A program made the position numbers and the translations under genes. From DASQWC01 sp035640475 (GTDB taxonomy: Bacteria; Actinomycetota; JAICYB01), in assembly GCA_035640475.1 (NCBI GenBank), contig DASQWC010000026.1:1-32264 (forward strand): a stretch of DNA of 32,264 nt, given 5' to 3'. Shown in pieces: positions 23,792-31,210 of the stretch (within the stretch, counting starts at the first letter, position 1; each line of letters begins with the position of its first letter). A model generated the notes under the pieces. It worked only from the letters and a program-made list of their open reading frames with translations, was not told the DNA's origin and did no database searches.

Positions 23792-23809
23792 CGCGGCCCG
23801 AAGGCCGCG
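23792..23809 (-). other. UUCG-tetraloop hairpin in the dnaA leader
   Basis: Minus-strand RNA forms a 7-bp CGCGGCC/GGCCGCG stem closed by C(UUCG)G, followed by C-UUUU. It begins only a few nucleotides after the predicted transcription start, so it may be a 5' stabilising stem, or an intrinsic terminator for transcripts entering from upstream. The T run is short. Confidence 0.5.
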
Positions 23810-23820
23810 TTGTAAGACGC

Positions 23821-23851
23821 ATACTATTCCGCGCTCAGAGCACCTTGTCAA
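23821..23851 (-). promoter_or_regulatory. Candidate dnaA promoter
   Basis: A perfect -35 TTGACA (23851-23846) is followed by TAGTAT (23826-23821; 19-nt spacer) or the overlapping AATAGT (23828-23823; 17-nt spacer). Transcription would start near 23814 and run toward dnaA through the hairpin and the DnaA-box cluster. Confidence 0.5.
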
Positions 23852-23934
23852 TGGCCGAGGGCATACAGTCGCCGCCGGTCAACAACCGGTCTGATAGCCT
23901 GCATGTCTCCCGCGTCGGACTCGCGGAATCGAAC

Positions 23935-24069
23935 ATGAAAAGAACATTCCAGCCACACAACCGGCGCCGCCAGCGGCGTCACGGCTTCCGGAAGCGGATG
24001 CGCACTCCCGGCGGCCGAGCCGTCATCAGACGGCGTCGGGCCCGGGGCCGCAAGAGCCTCGCCGTCTAG
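23935..24069 (+). CDS. rpmH: 50S ribosomal protein L34
   Basis: 44 aa, normal for L34: MKRTFQPHNRRRQRRHGF, then RKRMRTPGGRAVIRRRRARG and a KSL ending. It is a small, very basic large-subunit protein. It diverges from dnaA across a 220-nt region and begins the right-replichore operon rpmH-rnpA-yidD-yidC-khpB. The ribosome site is weak (GGA 7 nt upstream). An in-frame reading extends upstream to 23572 but would cover the dnaA promoter and is rejected. No clear -35/-10 pair for rpmH was found in the divergent region. Confidence 0.97.
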   Translation: MKRTFQPHNRRRQRRHGFRKRMRTPGGRAVIRRRRARGRKSLAV

Positions 24070-24082
24070 CCCGCCCGGGCGC

Positions 24083-24421
24083 ATGCGCAGCGAGAACCGC
24101 CTGCGTTCGCGTTCCCACGTCCGAACGGCGCTCCGAGAGGGCCGGCGCGTGACCCGCCCCGAGTTCGTCCTGTACCATTTCGCTCGGGAGGCGCCGGGTC
24201 CGGCGCGTGTTGCCCTGAGCGTGGGACGCCGAATCGGCGGCGCGGTGGTGCGAAATCGCGTGCGCCGGCTGCTCAGGGAAGCATTCCGGCCGCTCCTCCC
24301 GCGTCTTGTGACTTGTGACATCGTCGTCGTCGCCCGGCCCGACATCCTCGGAGCCGGGGTCGAAGACCTCGAGAAGGCCTTGGCCGACGTCGCAGCGCGA
24401 GCGGGACTGTTACTGACATAG
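24083..24421 (+). CDS. rnpA: Ribonuclease P protein component
   Basis: 112 aa. The N-terminal RLRSRSHVRTALREGRRV and FVLYHF strand, VALSVGRRIGGAVVRNRVRR and the RNR helix (VVRNRVRRLLREAFR) are the RnpA signature. It binds the RNase P RNA and helps position the pre-tRNA 5' leader. It starts at ATG 24083, 13 nt after rpmH, the usual gene pair. No anomaly is seen. Confidence 0.96.
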   Translation: MRSENRLRSRSHVRTALREGRRVTRPEFVLYHFAREAPGPARVALSVGRRIGGAVVRNRVRRLLREAFRPLLPRLVTCDIVVVARPDILGAGVEDLEKALADVAARAGLLLT

Positions 24422-24441
24422 GTTTAGAGAAGGCACCTCAA

Positions 24442-24705
24442 ATGAGCTATCTGGCTCGCGCGCTCGTCGCGCCGATCCGGTTGTACCAGCGGCTGATCTC
24501 GCCGTTCCTCGGCGCTCGCTGCCGGTACGAGCCGTCCTGTTCCGAATACACGGCCCGTGCGATTCTTCGCCACGGACCGATCCGTGGGATCTACCTCGGC
24601 ATACGGCGCCTGCTGCGCTGCCACCCGTGGAGCAGCGGCGGGTTCGACGACGTCCCCCAAGTCTTTTCCTGGCGGCCCTCAGCGCAGACGAGGCAGGCCG
24701 CTTGA
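24442..24705 (+). CDS. yidD: Membrane protein insertion efficiency factor YidD
   Basis: 87 aa. It has the family pattern LIRxYQRxISP (here IRLYQRLISPFLG), CRYEPSCSEYTARAI and the C-terminal RCHPWSSGGFDDVP with conserved cysteines. It is a small amphipathic, membrane-associated protein that aids YidC-dependent insertion. The start is ATG 24442, 20 nt after rnpA, with AGAAGG upstream. Its stop overlaps the yidC start (TTGA), so translation is probably coupled. Confidence 0.95.
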   Translation: MSYLARALVAPIRLYQRLISPFLGARCRYEPSCSEYTARAILRHGPIRGIYLGIRRLLRCHPWSSGGFDDVPQVFSWRPSAQTRQAA

Positions 24706-25547
24706 ACATCTGGGATCAGTTCCGCGGGTATTTCGCCGACGGCCTGCGCGCGCTCGCGGACGCGTTCAGCTTCCTCGGCAGCCACCGCTGGGCGGCGGCA
24801 GTCGTTGCACTGACACTGATCGTCAGAACGCTGGTCTTGCCGCTGGCGATCAAGCAGATCAGGTCGATGCGCGAGACGCAGCGACTCCAGCCCGAGCTCC
24901 AGAGGCTGCGTCAGAAATATCGCGACGACCGCCAGAAGATGACCCAGGAAACGATGGAGCTCTTCAAGCGGGAGGGCGTCAACCCGTACGCGTCCTGCCT
25001 CCCGATGGTCGCGCAGATGCCGATCTTCTTCGCGATGTTCTACACGATCCGCGACGAGCTCCCGAAGGTGGCGATGCCATTCCTCGGCCTCGGCGACCTC
25101 AAGACGAAAGCCAGCGGCTCTGCGGCGGGCATCGTCCTCCTCGCGATCATGACGCTCGCACAGCTCATATCGACACGCCAGCTCAACCCGGGCCAGACCG
25201 ACCAGCAGCGACGCATGCAGATGTTCCTCCCGCTGCTGTTCATCGTCTTCATGATCAACTTCCCGACGGCGCTGGTTCTCTACTGGGCGACGCAAAGCAC
25301 CTATCAGCTCGTCCAGCAAATCATCATGACGCGCAACATGCCGGATGCCGGCCTGAGGCTGCCGAAGATCTGGCCCTTCACGAAGTCCCAGGACAAGCGC
25401 AAGAAGACACCCGCCAAGACGCCGGCTGCGCCGGTGCAGGCGTCGATGCCGGTAGCCGGAGGATCGGGTCTGCATGATGCCGACGCCCGCCGCCAGTTGG
25501 CCGAGAAGCGGAAGCGCCGCCGGCGCAAGAAGAAGAAACGACGATAG
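24702..25547 (+). CDS. yidC: Membrane protein insertase YidC (short Oxa1-type)
   Basis: 281 aa from a TTG that overlaps the yidD stop, with GAGG about 8 nt upstream. Five hydrophobic segments are visible: residues 28-50, 98-116, 140-158, 172-188 and 190-209. R42 in LTLIVRTLVLPLAIKQI is the conserved groove arginine. The QKYRDD...MELFKREGVNP loop and CLPMVAQMPIFFAMF follow the family. There is no periplasmic P1 domain, as expected for a Gram-positive-type insertase. The last 70 residues are very basic (KRKRRRRKKKKRR), a feature that binds the ribosome in related proteins. An in-frame ATG at 24627 lies inside yidD and is rejected. Confidence 0.95.
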   Translation: MNIWDQFRGYFADGLRALADAFSFLGSHRWAAAVVALTLIVRTLVLPLAIKQIRSMRETQRLQPELQRLRQKYRDDRQKMTQETMELFKREGVNPYASCLPMVAQMPIFFAMFYTIRDELPKVAMPFLGLGDLKTKASGSAAGIVLLAIMTLAQLISTRQLNPGQTDQQRRMQMFLPLLFIVFMINFPTALVLYWATQSTYQLVQQIIMTRNMPDAGLRLPKIWPFTKSQDKRKKTPAKTPAAPVQASMPVAGGSGLHDADARRQLAEKRKRRRRKKKKRR

Positions 25548-25584
25548 GGCCAACCCGAAAGGGTCGAATGGGGGAGGAAACCAC

Positions 25585-26262
25585 ATGCCCTGGATCACCA
25601 AGGAAGGCCGCACGGTCGAGGAAGCCAAAGATGCCGCCGTTACCGCCGCCGGCCTGCCTGTGGACGACCTCGAAGTAGAGGTCGTCAGCGAAGGAGCAAA
25701 GGGCCTGTTCGGCTTGGGCGGCGAGCCCGCGGTCGTCCGCGTCCGGGCAAAAGACGAGGCCACGGACGTCCGTCACGCCTTCCGGGACGACATCACTCCG
25801 GATGCCACAGTCGCAGCGGAGCCGGTATCGGCCCCCGTCGAATCCCCGGTCACCGAGAGCGCCGATGAGGCGCCGTTGGAGGACGCCGCAGACAAGCTCT
25901 CGCTCTCCGAGCAGCAAGAGCAGGCGGCAGCACTGGGGGCCGAGATCGTCCGGGGAATCATCGACAAGATGGGGCTGGAGGGCGACATCAACACGCGCGT
26001 CGCCGGCGGAACCGTGTACGTCGAGGTCTTCGGCGAAGAGATGGGCATACTGATCGGACGTGGCGGAACGACGCTCGAGGCGCTCCAAGAGCTCGTTCGC
26101 GCCGGCGTTCAGCGCAGGCTGAAGACCCGGCAAGCGCTCGTCGTCGACGTCGAGGCCTATTGGGAGCGCCGCCGGACGACTCGCCGGCGCAACGGAGACG
26201 AGCGGCGGCGCGACGGCAACCGCCGGCCGCGCGGCGAGCGCCGGGGAGGCGGCAACCGCTAA
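25585..26262 (+). CDS. KhpB/Jag-type RNA-binding protein without R3H domain
   Basis: 225 aa. Residues 1-52 are a Jag_N domain (WITKEGRTVEEAKDAAVTAA, GAKGLFGLGGE). Residues 55-105 are an acidic/Ala linker. Residues 113-190 are a KH domain with GRGG at 158-161 (GILIGRGGTTLEALQELV). Jag/KhpB normally continues into an R3H domain; here only its first residues (LVVDVEAYWERRR) remain, followed by a 35-residue Arg/Gly-rich tail that may bind RNA nonspecifically. The start is ATG 25585 with GGGGGAGGA 6 nt upstream. It is 37 nt after yidC, the usual neighbour. The stop overlaps that of the convergent next gene. Confidence 0.9.
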   Translation: MPWITKEGRTVEEAKDAAVTAAGLPVDDLEVEVVSEGAKGLFGLGGEPAVVRVRAKDEATDVRHAFRDDITPDATVAAEPVSAPVESPVTESADEAPLEDAADKLSLSEQQEQAAALGAEIVRGIIDKMGLEGDINTRVAGGTVYVEVFGEEMGILIGRGGTTLEALQELVRAGVQRRLKTRQALVVDVEAYWERRRTTRRRNGDERRRDGNRRPRGERRGGGNR

Positions 26263-27032
26263 GTCAGCTGCTGCTCGAGACGCTCGAGCCGGGCGTCGAT
26301 GTCGGCGAGTTGCTCGGTGAGCTTGTCCAGCACCCGGTTGAGCCGCCGGTCCTGACCCGGCGCCGAGCGCGCCTGCGGAAAGCCCATTTGCTGCAAGACG
26401 TTCAGCCGGACGGCCTGCAGGCCGAGTCCGGCCTCGACGAGGAGACGGCACCCGACGTTCTCGCCTTCGCGGATGATGCCGAGCAGGATGTGCTCGGTTC
26501 CGATGTCGGCGTGGCCGAGCTCGAGCGCGGCCTCTTGCGCCTGATCGAGAGCGTGGGTGACTCGCGGCGTAAAGGGTAGCCGGAGCGTGTCGACCGGCGT
26601 GTCGACCGGCCCGGCGCCCGGGATGATCCGGTCCAGAGCGGCCCGTGCCGCGGGCAAGGTAAGGCCGCACGCGATCAGGGCGTGGGCGGCGATCCCCTCT
26701 TCCTCGGCGAGCAGGCCGAGGAGGAGGTGCTCGCAGCCGACGTAGGTGTGTCCCCGGCTGCGCGCCTCCTCCTGCGCGAGGACGAACGCCCTGCGCGCAC
26801 GATCCGTCAGACGTTCGAACATGAAGGCCTCTCCTTCCCGACGACCCGGCTTCCGCTCTGGGTGGGTGGCAAGCCACGCCTCGATGGACTCTGCCGACCA
26901 GACCCTTCCGGATGCGAGCTCGGCTTCGGGCCGCGGAAAGTCCGGATACGCGGCGGAAAGCTGCGCGACGCGCTGTCTGGACACGCCGAGTAGCCGCGCA
27001 ATCTCCGCGACGCCGACGAGGTGGCCAGACAC
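26259..27032 (-). CDS. HTH / tandem Clp N-domain protein
   Basis: 257 aa from a GTG. Residues 6-60 are a MerR/AlpA-like winged helix-turn-helix (VAEIARLLGVSRQRVAQLS, then DFPRPEAELASGRVW). Residues 72-140 and 152-220 are two Clp R repeats of the ClpC/ClpA N-domain type (RRAFVLAQEEARSRGHTYVG, CEHLLLGLLAE; then ALDQAQEAALELGHADIG, TEHILLGII). Residues 225-257 form a predicted coiled coil. No AAA+ module is present, so it is an adaptor-like or regulatory protein rather than a chaperone. DNA binding with Clp-substrate recognition is inference. It is convergent with khpB (stops overlap), and 42 nt separate it from the next minus-strand gene. Confidence 0.85.
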   Translation of the reverse strand: MSGHLVGVAEIARLLGVSRQRVAQLSAAYPDFPRPEAELASGRVWSAESIEAWLATHPERKPGRREGEAFMFERLTDRARRAFVLAQEEARSRGHTYVGCEHLLLGLLAEEEGIAAHALIACGLTLPAARAALDRIIPGAGPVDTPVDTLRLPFTPRVTHALDQAQEAALELGHADIGTEHILLGIIREGENVGCRLLVEAGLGLQAVRLNVLQQMGFPQARSAPGQDRRLNRVLDKLTEQLADIDARLERLEQQLT

Positions 27033-27074
27033 CCGACCAGGATGTCACCGGAGTAGACGACCGTCAAGAGATAG

Positions 27075-27422
27075 CTATTGCCGTAGAAGCCGAGCGTAGG
27101 TCTGCTTCATCCGTTCGTAGCGCTCGGCCGCGTGCCCGTCGAGATCACGCGTGAGATAGCGATCCAGCAGCGGAATCAGGTGCCTGAGTGCCGGACCACG
27201 GACGAACCACTGGAAGTACGATCGGCCTGAGTGATGATACGGCCCGTAGAGCCGGGAGCCGGGAACGATCTCGACCAGTCGTTGAAAAAGAGTCTCATGG
27301 CGGATATGCATCCGGACGGTTATCGCCGGCTGCCTGCCGTCGCCGCCGAAGCTCCCCTCGCCGACGAGGACGCCGAGCAGAAATCCGATCTGGAGATCCG
27401 ATGGACCTTCTTCGCCCGTCAC
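27075..27422 (-). CDS. Free-standing LAGLIDADG-like protein
   Basis: 115 aa from a GTG, with a good AGGAGG 5 nt upstream. Near the start, FLLGVLVGEGSFGG matches the LAGLIDADG helix with catalytic-type acidic residue and GEGSF. It then has the usual beta strands (AITVRMHIRHETLFQRLVEI) and a YFQWFVRG segment, ending in RYERMKQTYARLLR. This is a single-motif homing endonuclease-like fold. No intron, intein or host gene interruption is visible, so it may be a domesticated DNA-binding protein. It is divergent from rsmG with a 47-nt shared regulatory gap. Confidence 0.75.
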   Translation of the reverse strand: MTGEEGPSDLQIGFLLGVLVGEGSFGGDGRQPAITVRMHIRHETLFQRLVEIVPGSRLYGPYHHSGRSYFQWFVRGPALRHLIPLLDRYLTRDLDGHAAERYERMKQTYARLLRQ

Positions 27423-27442
27423 CGATGCCTCCTGGGACCAGC

Positions 27443-27458
27443 CGGTGTTGTTACACCG
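27443..27458. promoter_or_regulatory. Inverted repeat in the divergent gap before rsmG
   Basis: CGGTGT-TGTT-ACACCG is a perfect 6-bp dyad 3 nt upstream of the parS-like site. It could be an operator for the divergent LAGLIDADG-like and rsmG genes, or a small hairpin. Confidence 0.35.
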
Positions 27459-27461
27459 TAT

Positions 27462-27477
27462 GGTATCACGTGAAACA
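27462..27477 (+). promoter_or_regulatory. parS: parS-like ParB binding site
   Basis: GGTATCACGTGAAACA matches the conserved parS 16-mer (TGTTTCACGTGAAACA) at 14 of 16 positions, including the core TCACGTGA. It overlaps the GTG start of rsmG and lies about 0.9 kb before parA. I found no second full copy in the window. Confidence 0.75.
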
Positions 27478-28288
27478 TAACGAGCTTCTCAGCGGTCTCC
27501 AGGCGCTCAACCTGCCCTTCCCGATCGAGGAACGTCACATCGAGCGACTCTCGCGTCTGGACGAGCTCTTGGCGCAGCGAGCTGTCCCGAGAGGCCTCAT
27601 GGGCGAGCATGAAATTGGAAGAATGCTGCCGAGGCATATTCTCGAATGCGCGGGGCTTCTCAGATGGATCGGCGTGCCTGCCGACTTCGTCGATGTTGGG
27701 TCCGGAGCCGGACTGCCCGGCCTGGTTCTGGGTTGCCTCGATGTTGGAAGTATTGTTCTTCTCGAGGCACAAGCCCGCCGTGCGGCCTTTCTTCGCGAAG
27801 CGGTCCATGAGCTCGGCTTGCCGGCGACCGTGATGCAGGCTCGTGCCGAAGACGTCGGCCGCGGTGTCGGCAGAGAGTCATTCGCGTACGCAACAAGTCG
27901 TGCTCTTGCCAGACCTACGGTTGCTTTGGAGCTTCTTCTGCCACTAGTGCGGCCGGGAGGCGCGGCTGTACTCCTGGTGGGCCCATCTGATTTCAAAGAA
28001 TGGACACCTTGTGATTCCCGACAGGTGCACCGGGACGCACCAGTCGCGGGTGGCGACGATTTCTCTTCTGCCACGGAGGCGGAGAGCTCGTTGGATTCCA
28101 GGACAAATCGCGTGGACAAGCTCGCCGTCGTCAGCCACCGGCTGGGCGGCGCCGATCCGCAGCTCGCTCAATTTGCGGTCCAGGGTGTCGAAGAGTCAAG
28201 ATGGGTGATGTTTGTGCCGAAAGTCCGGCCGACTCCCGATCGTTACCCTCGCCGTGCGGGCTCCATCAGGCGCCGGCCGCTCGGGTGA
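27470..28288 (+). CDS. rsmG: 16S rRNA (guanine527-N7)-methyltransferase
   Basis: 272 aa from GTG 27470. The N-terminal helix RLSRLDELLAQRAVPRGLMG and RHILECAGLL fit actinobacterial RsmG. Motif I is FVDVGSGAGLPGLVL (SAM binding), followed by LLEAQARRAAFL and FAYATSRALA. The ending RPTPDRYPRRAGSIRRRPL is the family's C-terminal RYPRR motif. The protein methylates G527 of 16S rRNA. Residues about 185-215 diverge. The GTG has no clear ribosome site; an in-frame ATG at 27425 also lacks one, so the true start is uncertain. The start overlaps parS, so ParB binding may affect it. Confidence 0.9.
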   Translation: MKHNELLSGLQALNLPFPIEERHIERLSRLDELLAQRAVPRGLMGEHEIGRMLPRHILECAGLLRWIGVPADFVDVGSGAGLPGLVLGCLDVGSIVLLEAQARRAAFLREAVHELGLPATVMQARAEDVGRGVGRESFAYATSRALARPTVALELLLPLVRPGGAAVLLVGPSDFKEWTPCDSRQVHRDAPVAGGDDFSSATEAESSLDSRTNRVDKLAVVSHRLGGADPQLAQFAVQGVEESRWVMFVPKVRPTPDRYPRRAGSIRRRPLG

Positions 28289-28331
28289 TCTGTGACAGAA
28301 GTTAAGTATTGGGGTTAAAGGGGCTGTTGGT

Positions 28332-29177
28332 ATGAGAGTGGCTGTTGCGAACCAGAAGGGCGGCGTCGGGAAGACCACGACGGCCATCAATCTGGCCGCC
28401 GGGCTCGCCAGCCTGGGTCGGCGAGTCCTGCTGGTCGATCTCGATCCGCAGGCGAACGCCACAACGGGCGTCGGCGTCGAGCACCGCGGCGTGGAGAAGT
28501 CGGTGTACGACTGCCTGGTCGGCGGAAACGACGCGCAGACGGTCATTCGGAAGACCGAGTACCCGAATCTCGAGCTGATTCCCGCGACGATCGACCTCGC
28601 GGGCGCGGAGCTCGAGCTCGTTTCGGCCATCGCGCGCGAGACGAAGCTCAAATCGGCCCTCGAGCGTCTGCACGGGTACGACGCGATCTTTATCGACTGC
28701 CCGCCGTCCCTCGGCTTGCTGACGGTCAACGCGATGACGGCTGCTGAGGCGATCCTCATCCCGATCCAGTGCGAGTACTACGCGCTGGAGGGCCTCAGCC
28801 AGCTGCTTCGCAACGTCGAGCTCATTCGAGCGAGCCTCAATCCGGGCCTGCAGATCGGCGGCATCGTGCTCACGATGTACGACGCCCGCACGAAGCTGTC
28901 GGAGGAAGTGGCCCGTGAGGTGCGCAAACACTTCGGCGACAAGGTATTCACGACGATCATCCCTCGCTCGGTCCGCCTGTCCGAGGCGCCGTCGTACGGA
29001 CAGCCGGCGATCGCCTACGAGCCGTCCGCCCGCGGAGCTCGCGCATACATGTGGCTTGCCGAGGAGTTCGACCAGCGCGTGCTCGGCAACGGAAGCCAAC
29101 CCCAAAGTGGCGGCGAGAGCGCGCCGCGTGAGGATGCAACCACTGTGAGTGATGTTCATGGGGAGGGAGCCGCATGA
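28332..29177 (+). CDS. parA: Chromosome-partitioning ATPase ParA
   Basis: 281 aa. The deviant Walker A KGGVGKTTT is at residues 9-17, the sequence VDLDPQANATTG follows, and IFIDCPPSLG is the Walker B-like segment, all typical of Soj/ParA. It forms ATP dimers on the nucleoid and moves ParB-parS complexes. The C-terminal 30 residues are variable. The start is ATG 28332, 43 nt after rsmG. Its stop overlaps the parB ATG (ATGA). Confidence 0.97.
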   Translation: MRVAVANQKGGVGKTTTAINLAAGLASLGRRVLLVDLDPQANATTGVGVEHRGVEKSVYDCLVGGNDAQTVIRKTEYPNLELIPATIDLAGAELELVSAIARETKLKSALERLHGYDAIFIDCPPSLGLLTVNAMTAAEAILIPIQCEYYALEGLSQLLRNVELIRASLNPGLQIGGIVLTMYDARTKLSEEVAREVRKHFGDKVFTTIIPRSVRLSEAPSYGQPAIAYEPSARGARAYMWLAEEFDQRVLGNGSQPQSGGESAPREDATTVSDVHGEGAA

Positions 29178-30031
29178 CGCGCAAGGCAGGGCTCGGTCGT
29201 GGTCTCGGGGCTCTGCTCCCGGGCGCCGAGGAGACGGGGACCGAGCCGGGGGTGGGCCTCACCGAGATCTCGGTCGATGAGATCCACCCGAACCCGAGGC
29301 AGCCGCGGACGACCTTTCGCCAAGAGGATCTCGACGAGCTCGCCGCCTCGATTCAGGAGCAGGGCGTGCTCCAGCCCGTCGTCGTGCGTCCACGCGCGCA
29401 GGGCGGCTACGAGCTGCTCGTCGGCGAACGGCGGCTCCGCGCCTCGAAGCTGGCCGGCGCCCGGCAAGTCCCGGCGATCATCCGTCACGTCGATGACCGC
29501 CAGGCACTCGAGCAAGCGCTGGTCGAGAACGTGCAGCGGGCAGACCTCGGACCCCTCGAGGAGGGCCAGGCGTACCGAAACCTCGTCGATCTGTTCGAGC
29601 TCACGCAGGAGGAAGCGGCGCGTCGCGTCGGCAAAAGCCGCGTGCACATCACGAATACGCTGCGGTTGCTCGATCTGCCCGAAGAGATCAAGACACTCAT
29701 CTCCGACGGCTCTCTGCAGGCGGGCCACGCACGGGCGTTGCTCGCGATCAAGGACTCGACCCGGCAGATCGCTACCGCCAGGCGCGCCGTCGAGCGCGGA
29801 CTAACCGTCAGGCAGATCGAGGAGCTCGCGCGCGCGGACGGCGCCGAGTCGCCGCAAACGGAACGGGAGCCGCGCAAGCGTCGTCATCCGGACCTCGAAG
29901 AGTCGCTCAGCGATCACCTCGGAACGGAAGTGCGCATCGACTCGGGCCGGGGCCGGGGCAGAATCACGATCGCGTTCGGCTCACGCGACGATCTGCACAG
30001 GATCGTGGAGCTGTTGCTCGGTTACGAGTAA
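29174..30031 (+). CDS. parB: Chromosome-partitioning protein ParB
   Basis: 285 aa. The start KAGLGRGLGALLP is the ParA-activating segment. The CTPase domain shows IHPNPRQPR, GERR (84-87) and ENVQRADL (118-125). The helix-turn-helix is EEAARRVGKSRVHITNTLRL. The C-terminal dimer region is residues about 235-285. It spreads on parS as a CTP-dependent clamp. It is translated with parA (ATGA overlap). The parS-like site 1.7 kb upstream is a natural target. Confidence 0.97.
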   Translation: MTRKAGLGRGLGALLPGAEETGTEPGVGLTEISVDEIHPNPRQPRTTFRQEDLDELAASIQEQGVLQPVVVRPRAQGGYELLVGERRLRASKLAGARQVPAIIRHVDDRQALEQALVENVQRADLGPLEEGQAYRNLVDLFELTQEEAARRVGKSRVHITNTLRLLDLPEEIKTLISDGSLQAGHARALLAIKDSTRQIATARRAVERGLTVRQIEELARADGAESPQTEREPRKRRHPDLEESLSDHLGTEVRIDSGRGRGRITIAFGSRDDLHRIVELLLGYE

Positions 30032-30040
30032 CGCGGCAAG

Positions 30041-30240
30041 CAATTACGTAACTGCTTCCGCGGGGGGTTCGGGGGGCGCAGCGCGCGAAGCGCGCGTGAG
30101 CGCCCCAGCAATTTCGCAACTGCTTCCGCGGGGGGTTCGGGGGGCGCAGCGCGCGAAGCGCGCGTGAGCGAGCAATTTCGCAACTGCTTCCGCGGGGGGT
30201 TCGGGGGGCGCAGCGCGCGAAGCGCGCGTGAGCGCCCCCG
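30041..30240. repeat. Three tandem GC-rich palindromic repeats after parB
   Basis: Units 30041-30108, 30109-30172 and 30173-30240 are nearly identical (64-68 nt): a CAATTTCGCAACTGCTTCCG edge, then CGGGGGGTTCGGGGGGCGCA, then GCGCGCGAAGCGCGCGTGAG with a strong GCGCGC/GCGCGC hairpin. The 30032-30275 gap contains nothing else. A related copy lies between recF and dciA. These look like REP-type elements and could also stop transcription from parB. Short frames across them code only the repeat. Confidence 0.85.
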
Positions 30241-30275
30241 ATCTAACTGGGAGCGCGCGGGAGCGCGCAATTGCC

Positions 30276-31190
30276 CTACGTTCGTGCTGTTGGTGCTCGC
30301 GTGAGGGCCGCGTCGAGCACTTCGCCGACGAAGTCATCGAAGGCGACATCGCCCGCGCTCGCGGCAAACGGAAGGATCGACGTCTCCGTGAGTCCGGGGC
30401 ACGTCTTCACGTCCAAGATCGCCGGGCCGTCGTCGGAGATTCGAAGATCGACGCGTCCAAAGTCACGCAACCCGAGCGCCCGAGCGGCACGCAGCGCGAC
30501 GCCGCGCACCGAGTCGCCGTCGAAGTCTGTGGGACACACGAAGTCGAACGCTCCGGGACTCACTCGCGTCTCGAAGTCGAACACCTTGGACCGCGTTCTG
30601 ATCTCGACGGCCGGAAGCGGCGCCAGGTCAGGACCGAAGAGCGCGATCGATACGTCCGTGCCGTGCACGAATTGCTCGAGCAGGATCCGGTCCCCGTGAT
30701 TGAACGCCGTCAACGCAGCCGCGTTCAGCTCACCCGCGCTCTCGACGATCGTGATCCCCAGCCCGCTCCCCTGCGCCGACGGCTTCACGACGAGGGGGAA
30801 GCCGATGCGGGCCGCCGCACGCTTCAGCGCATTGCCCGCACCCATGTGCCGCACCGCGTCGGCCGAGAGCACGAAGGCGGCAGGCGTCGGCAGTCCGGCG
30901 TGGTTGAGCAAGCCCTTGGCCAGGCCCTTGTCGAAGCAGAATCGGCAGGTCAGCGGGGGTGAGCCCGTGTAAGGAAGGCCGAGCGCCTCGCACACGAGCT
31001 GGATCGTCCCGTCCTCGCCGTCGCGGCCGTGCAGCGCGACGAAGACGGCGTCGGCCGACTCGAGGTGTGCCGTGAGTCCCTCGTCGACATCGACTTCGTC
31101 GACGTCGTGACCGCGGTGGCGCAGAGCGGATGCGACGTGGTGACCGGAGCGGAGCGAGATCTCTCGCTCCAGCGAGCGCCCTCCCCGCAC
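30276..31190 (-). CDS. D-alanine-D-alanine ligase-family ATP-grasp protein
   Basis: 304 aa from GTG 31190. RGGRSLEREISLRSG is the Ddl opening, VALHGRDGEDGTIQ and YTGSP follow, FPLVVKPSAQGSGLGI binds ATP, and LDVKTCPGLTETSILP is the metal/substrate segment. Ddl joins two D-Ala for peptidoglycan. The canonical ExN metal ligands (E270/N272 in E. coli DdlB) are D260 and K262 here, which is unusual. The first beta strand (ARIVVV) is cut by this GTG; a CTG at 31214 that overlaps the aminotransferase stop would restore it. Another ATP-grasp peptide ligase activity is possible. Confidence 0.8.
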   Translation of the reverse strand: MRGGRSLEREISLRSGHHVASALRHRGHDVDEVDVDEGLTAHLESADAVFVALHGRDGEDGTIQLVCEALGLPYTGSPPLTCRFCFDKGLAKGLLNHAGLPTPAAFVLSADAVRHMGAGNALKRAAARIGFPLVVKPSAQGSGLGITIVESAGELNAAALTAFNHGDRILLEQFVHGTDVSIALFGPDLAPLPAVEIRTRSKVFDFETRVSPGAFDFVCPTDFDGDSVRGVALRAARALGLRDFGRVDLRISDDGPAILDVKTCPGLTETSILPFAASAGDVAFDDFVGEVLDAALTRAPTART

Positions 31191-31210
31191 AACGACGATT
31201 CGCGCCAGTG

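Noticed and set aside
23572..23934. In-frame upstream extension of rpmH
   Set aside because: It would cover the dnaA start, DnaA boxes and promoter; L34 is always about 44 residues.
30022..30270. An 82-codon minus-strand frame coding RALRPPNPPRKQLRN repeats
   Set aside because: It only translates the tandem GC-rich repeat; there is no evidence of a gene.
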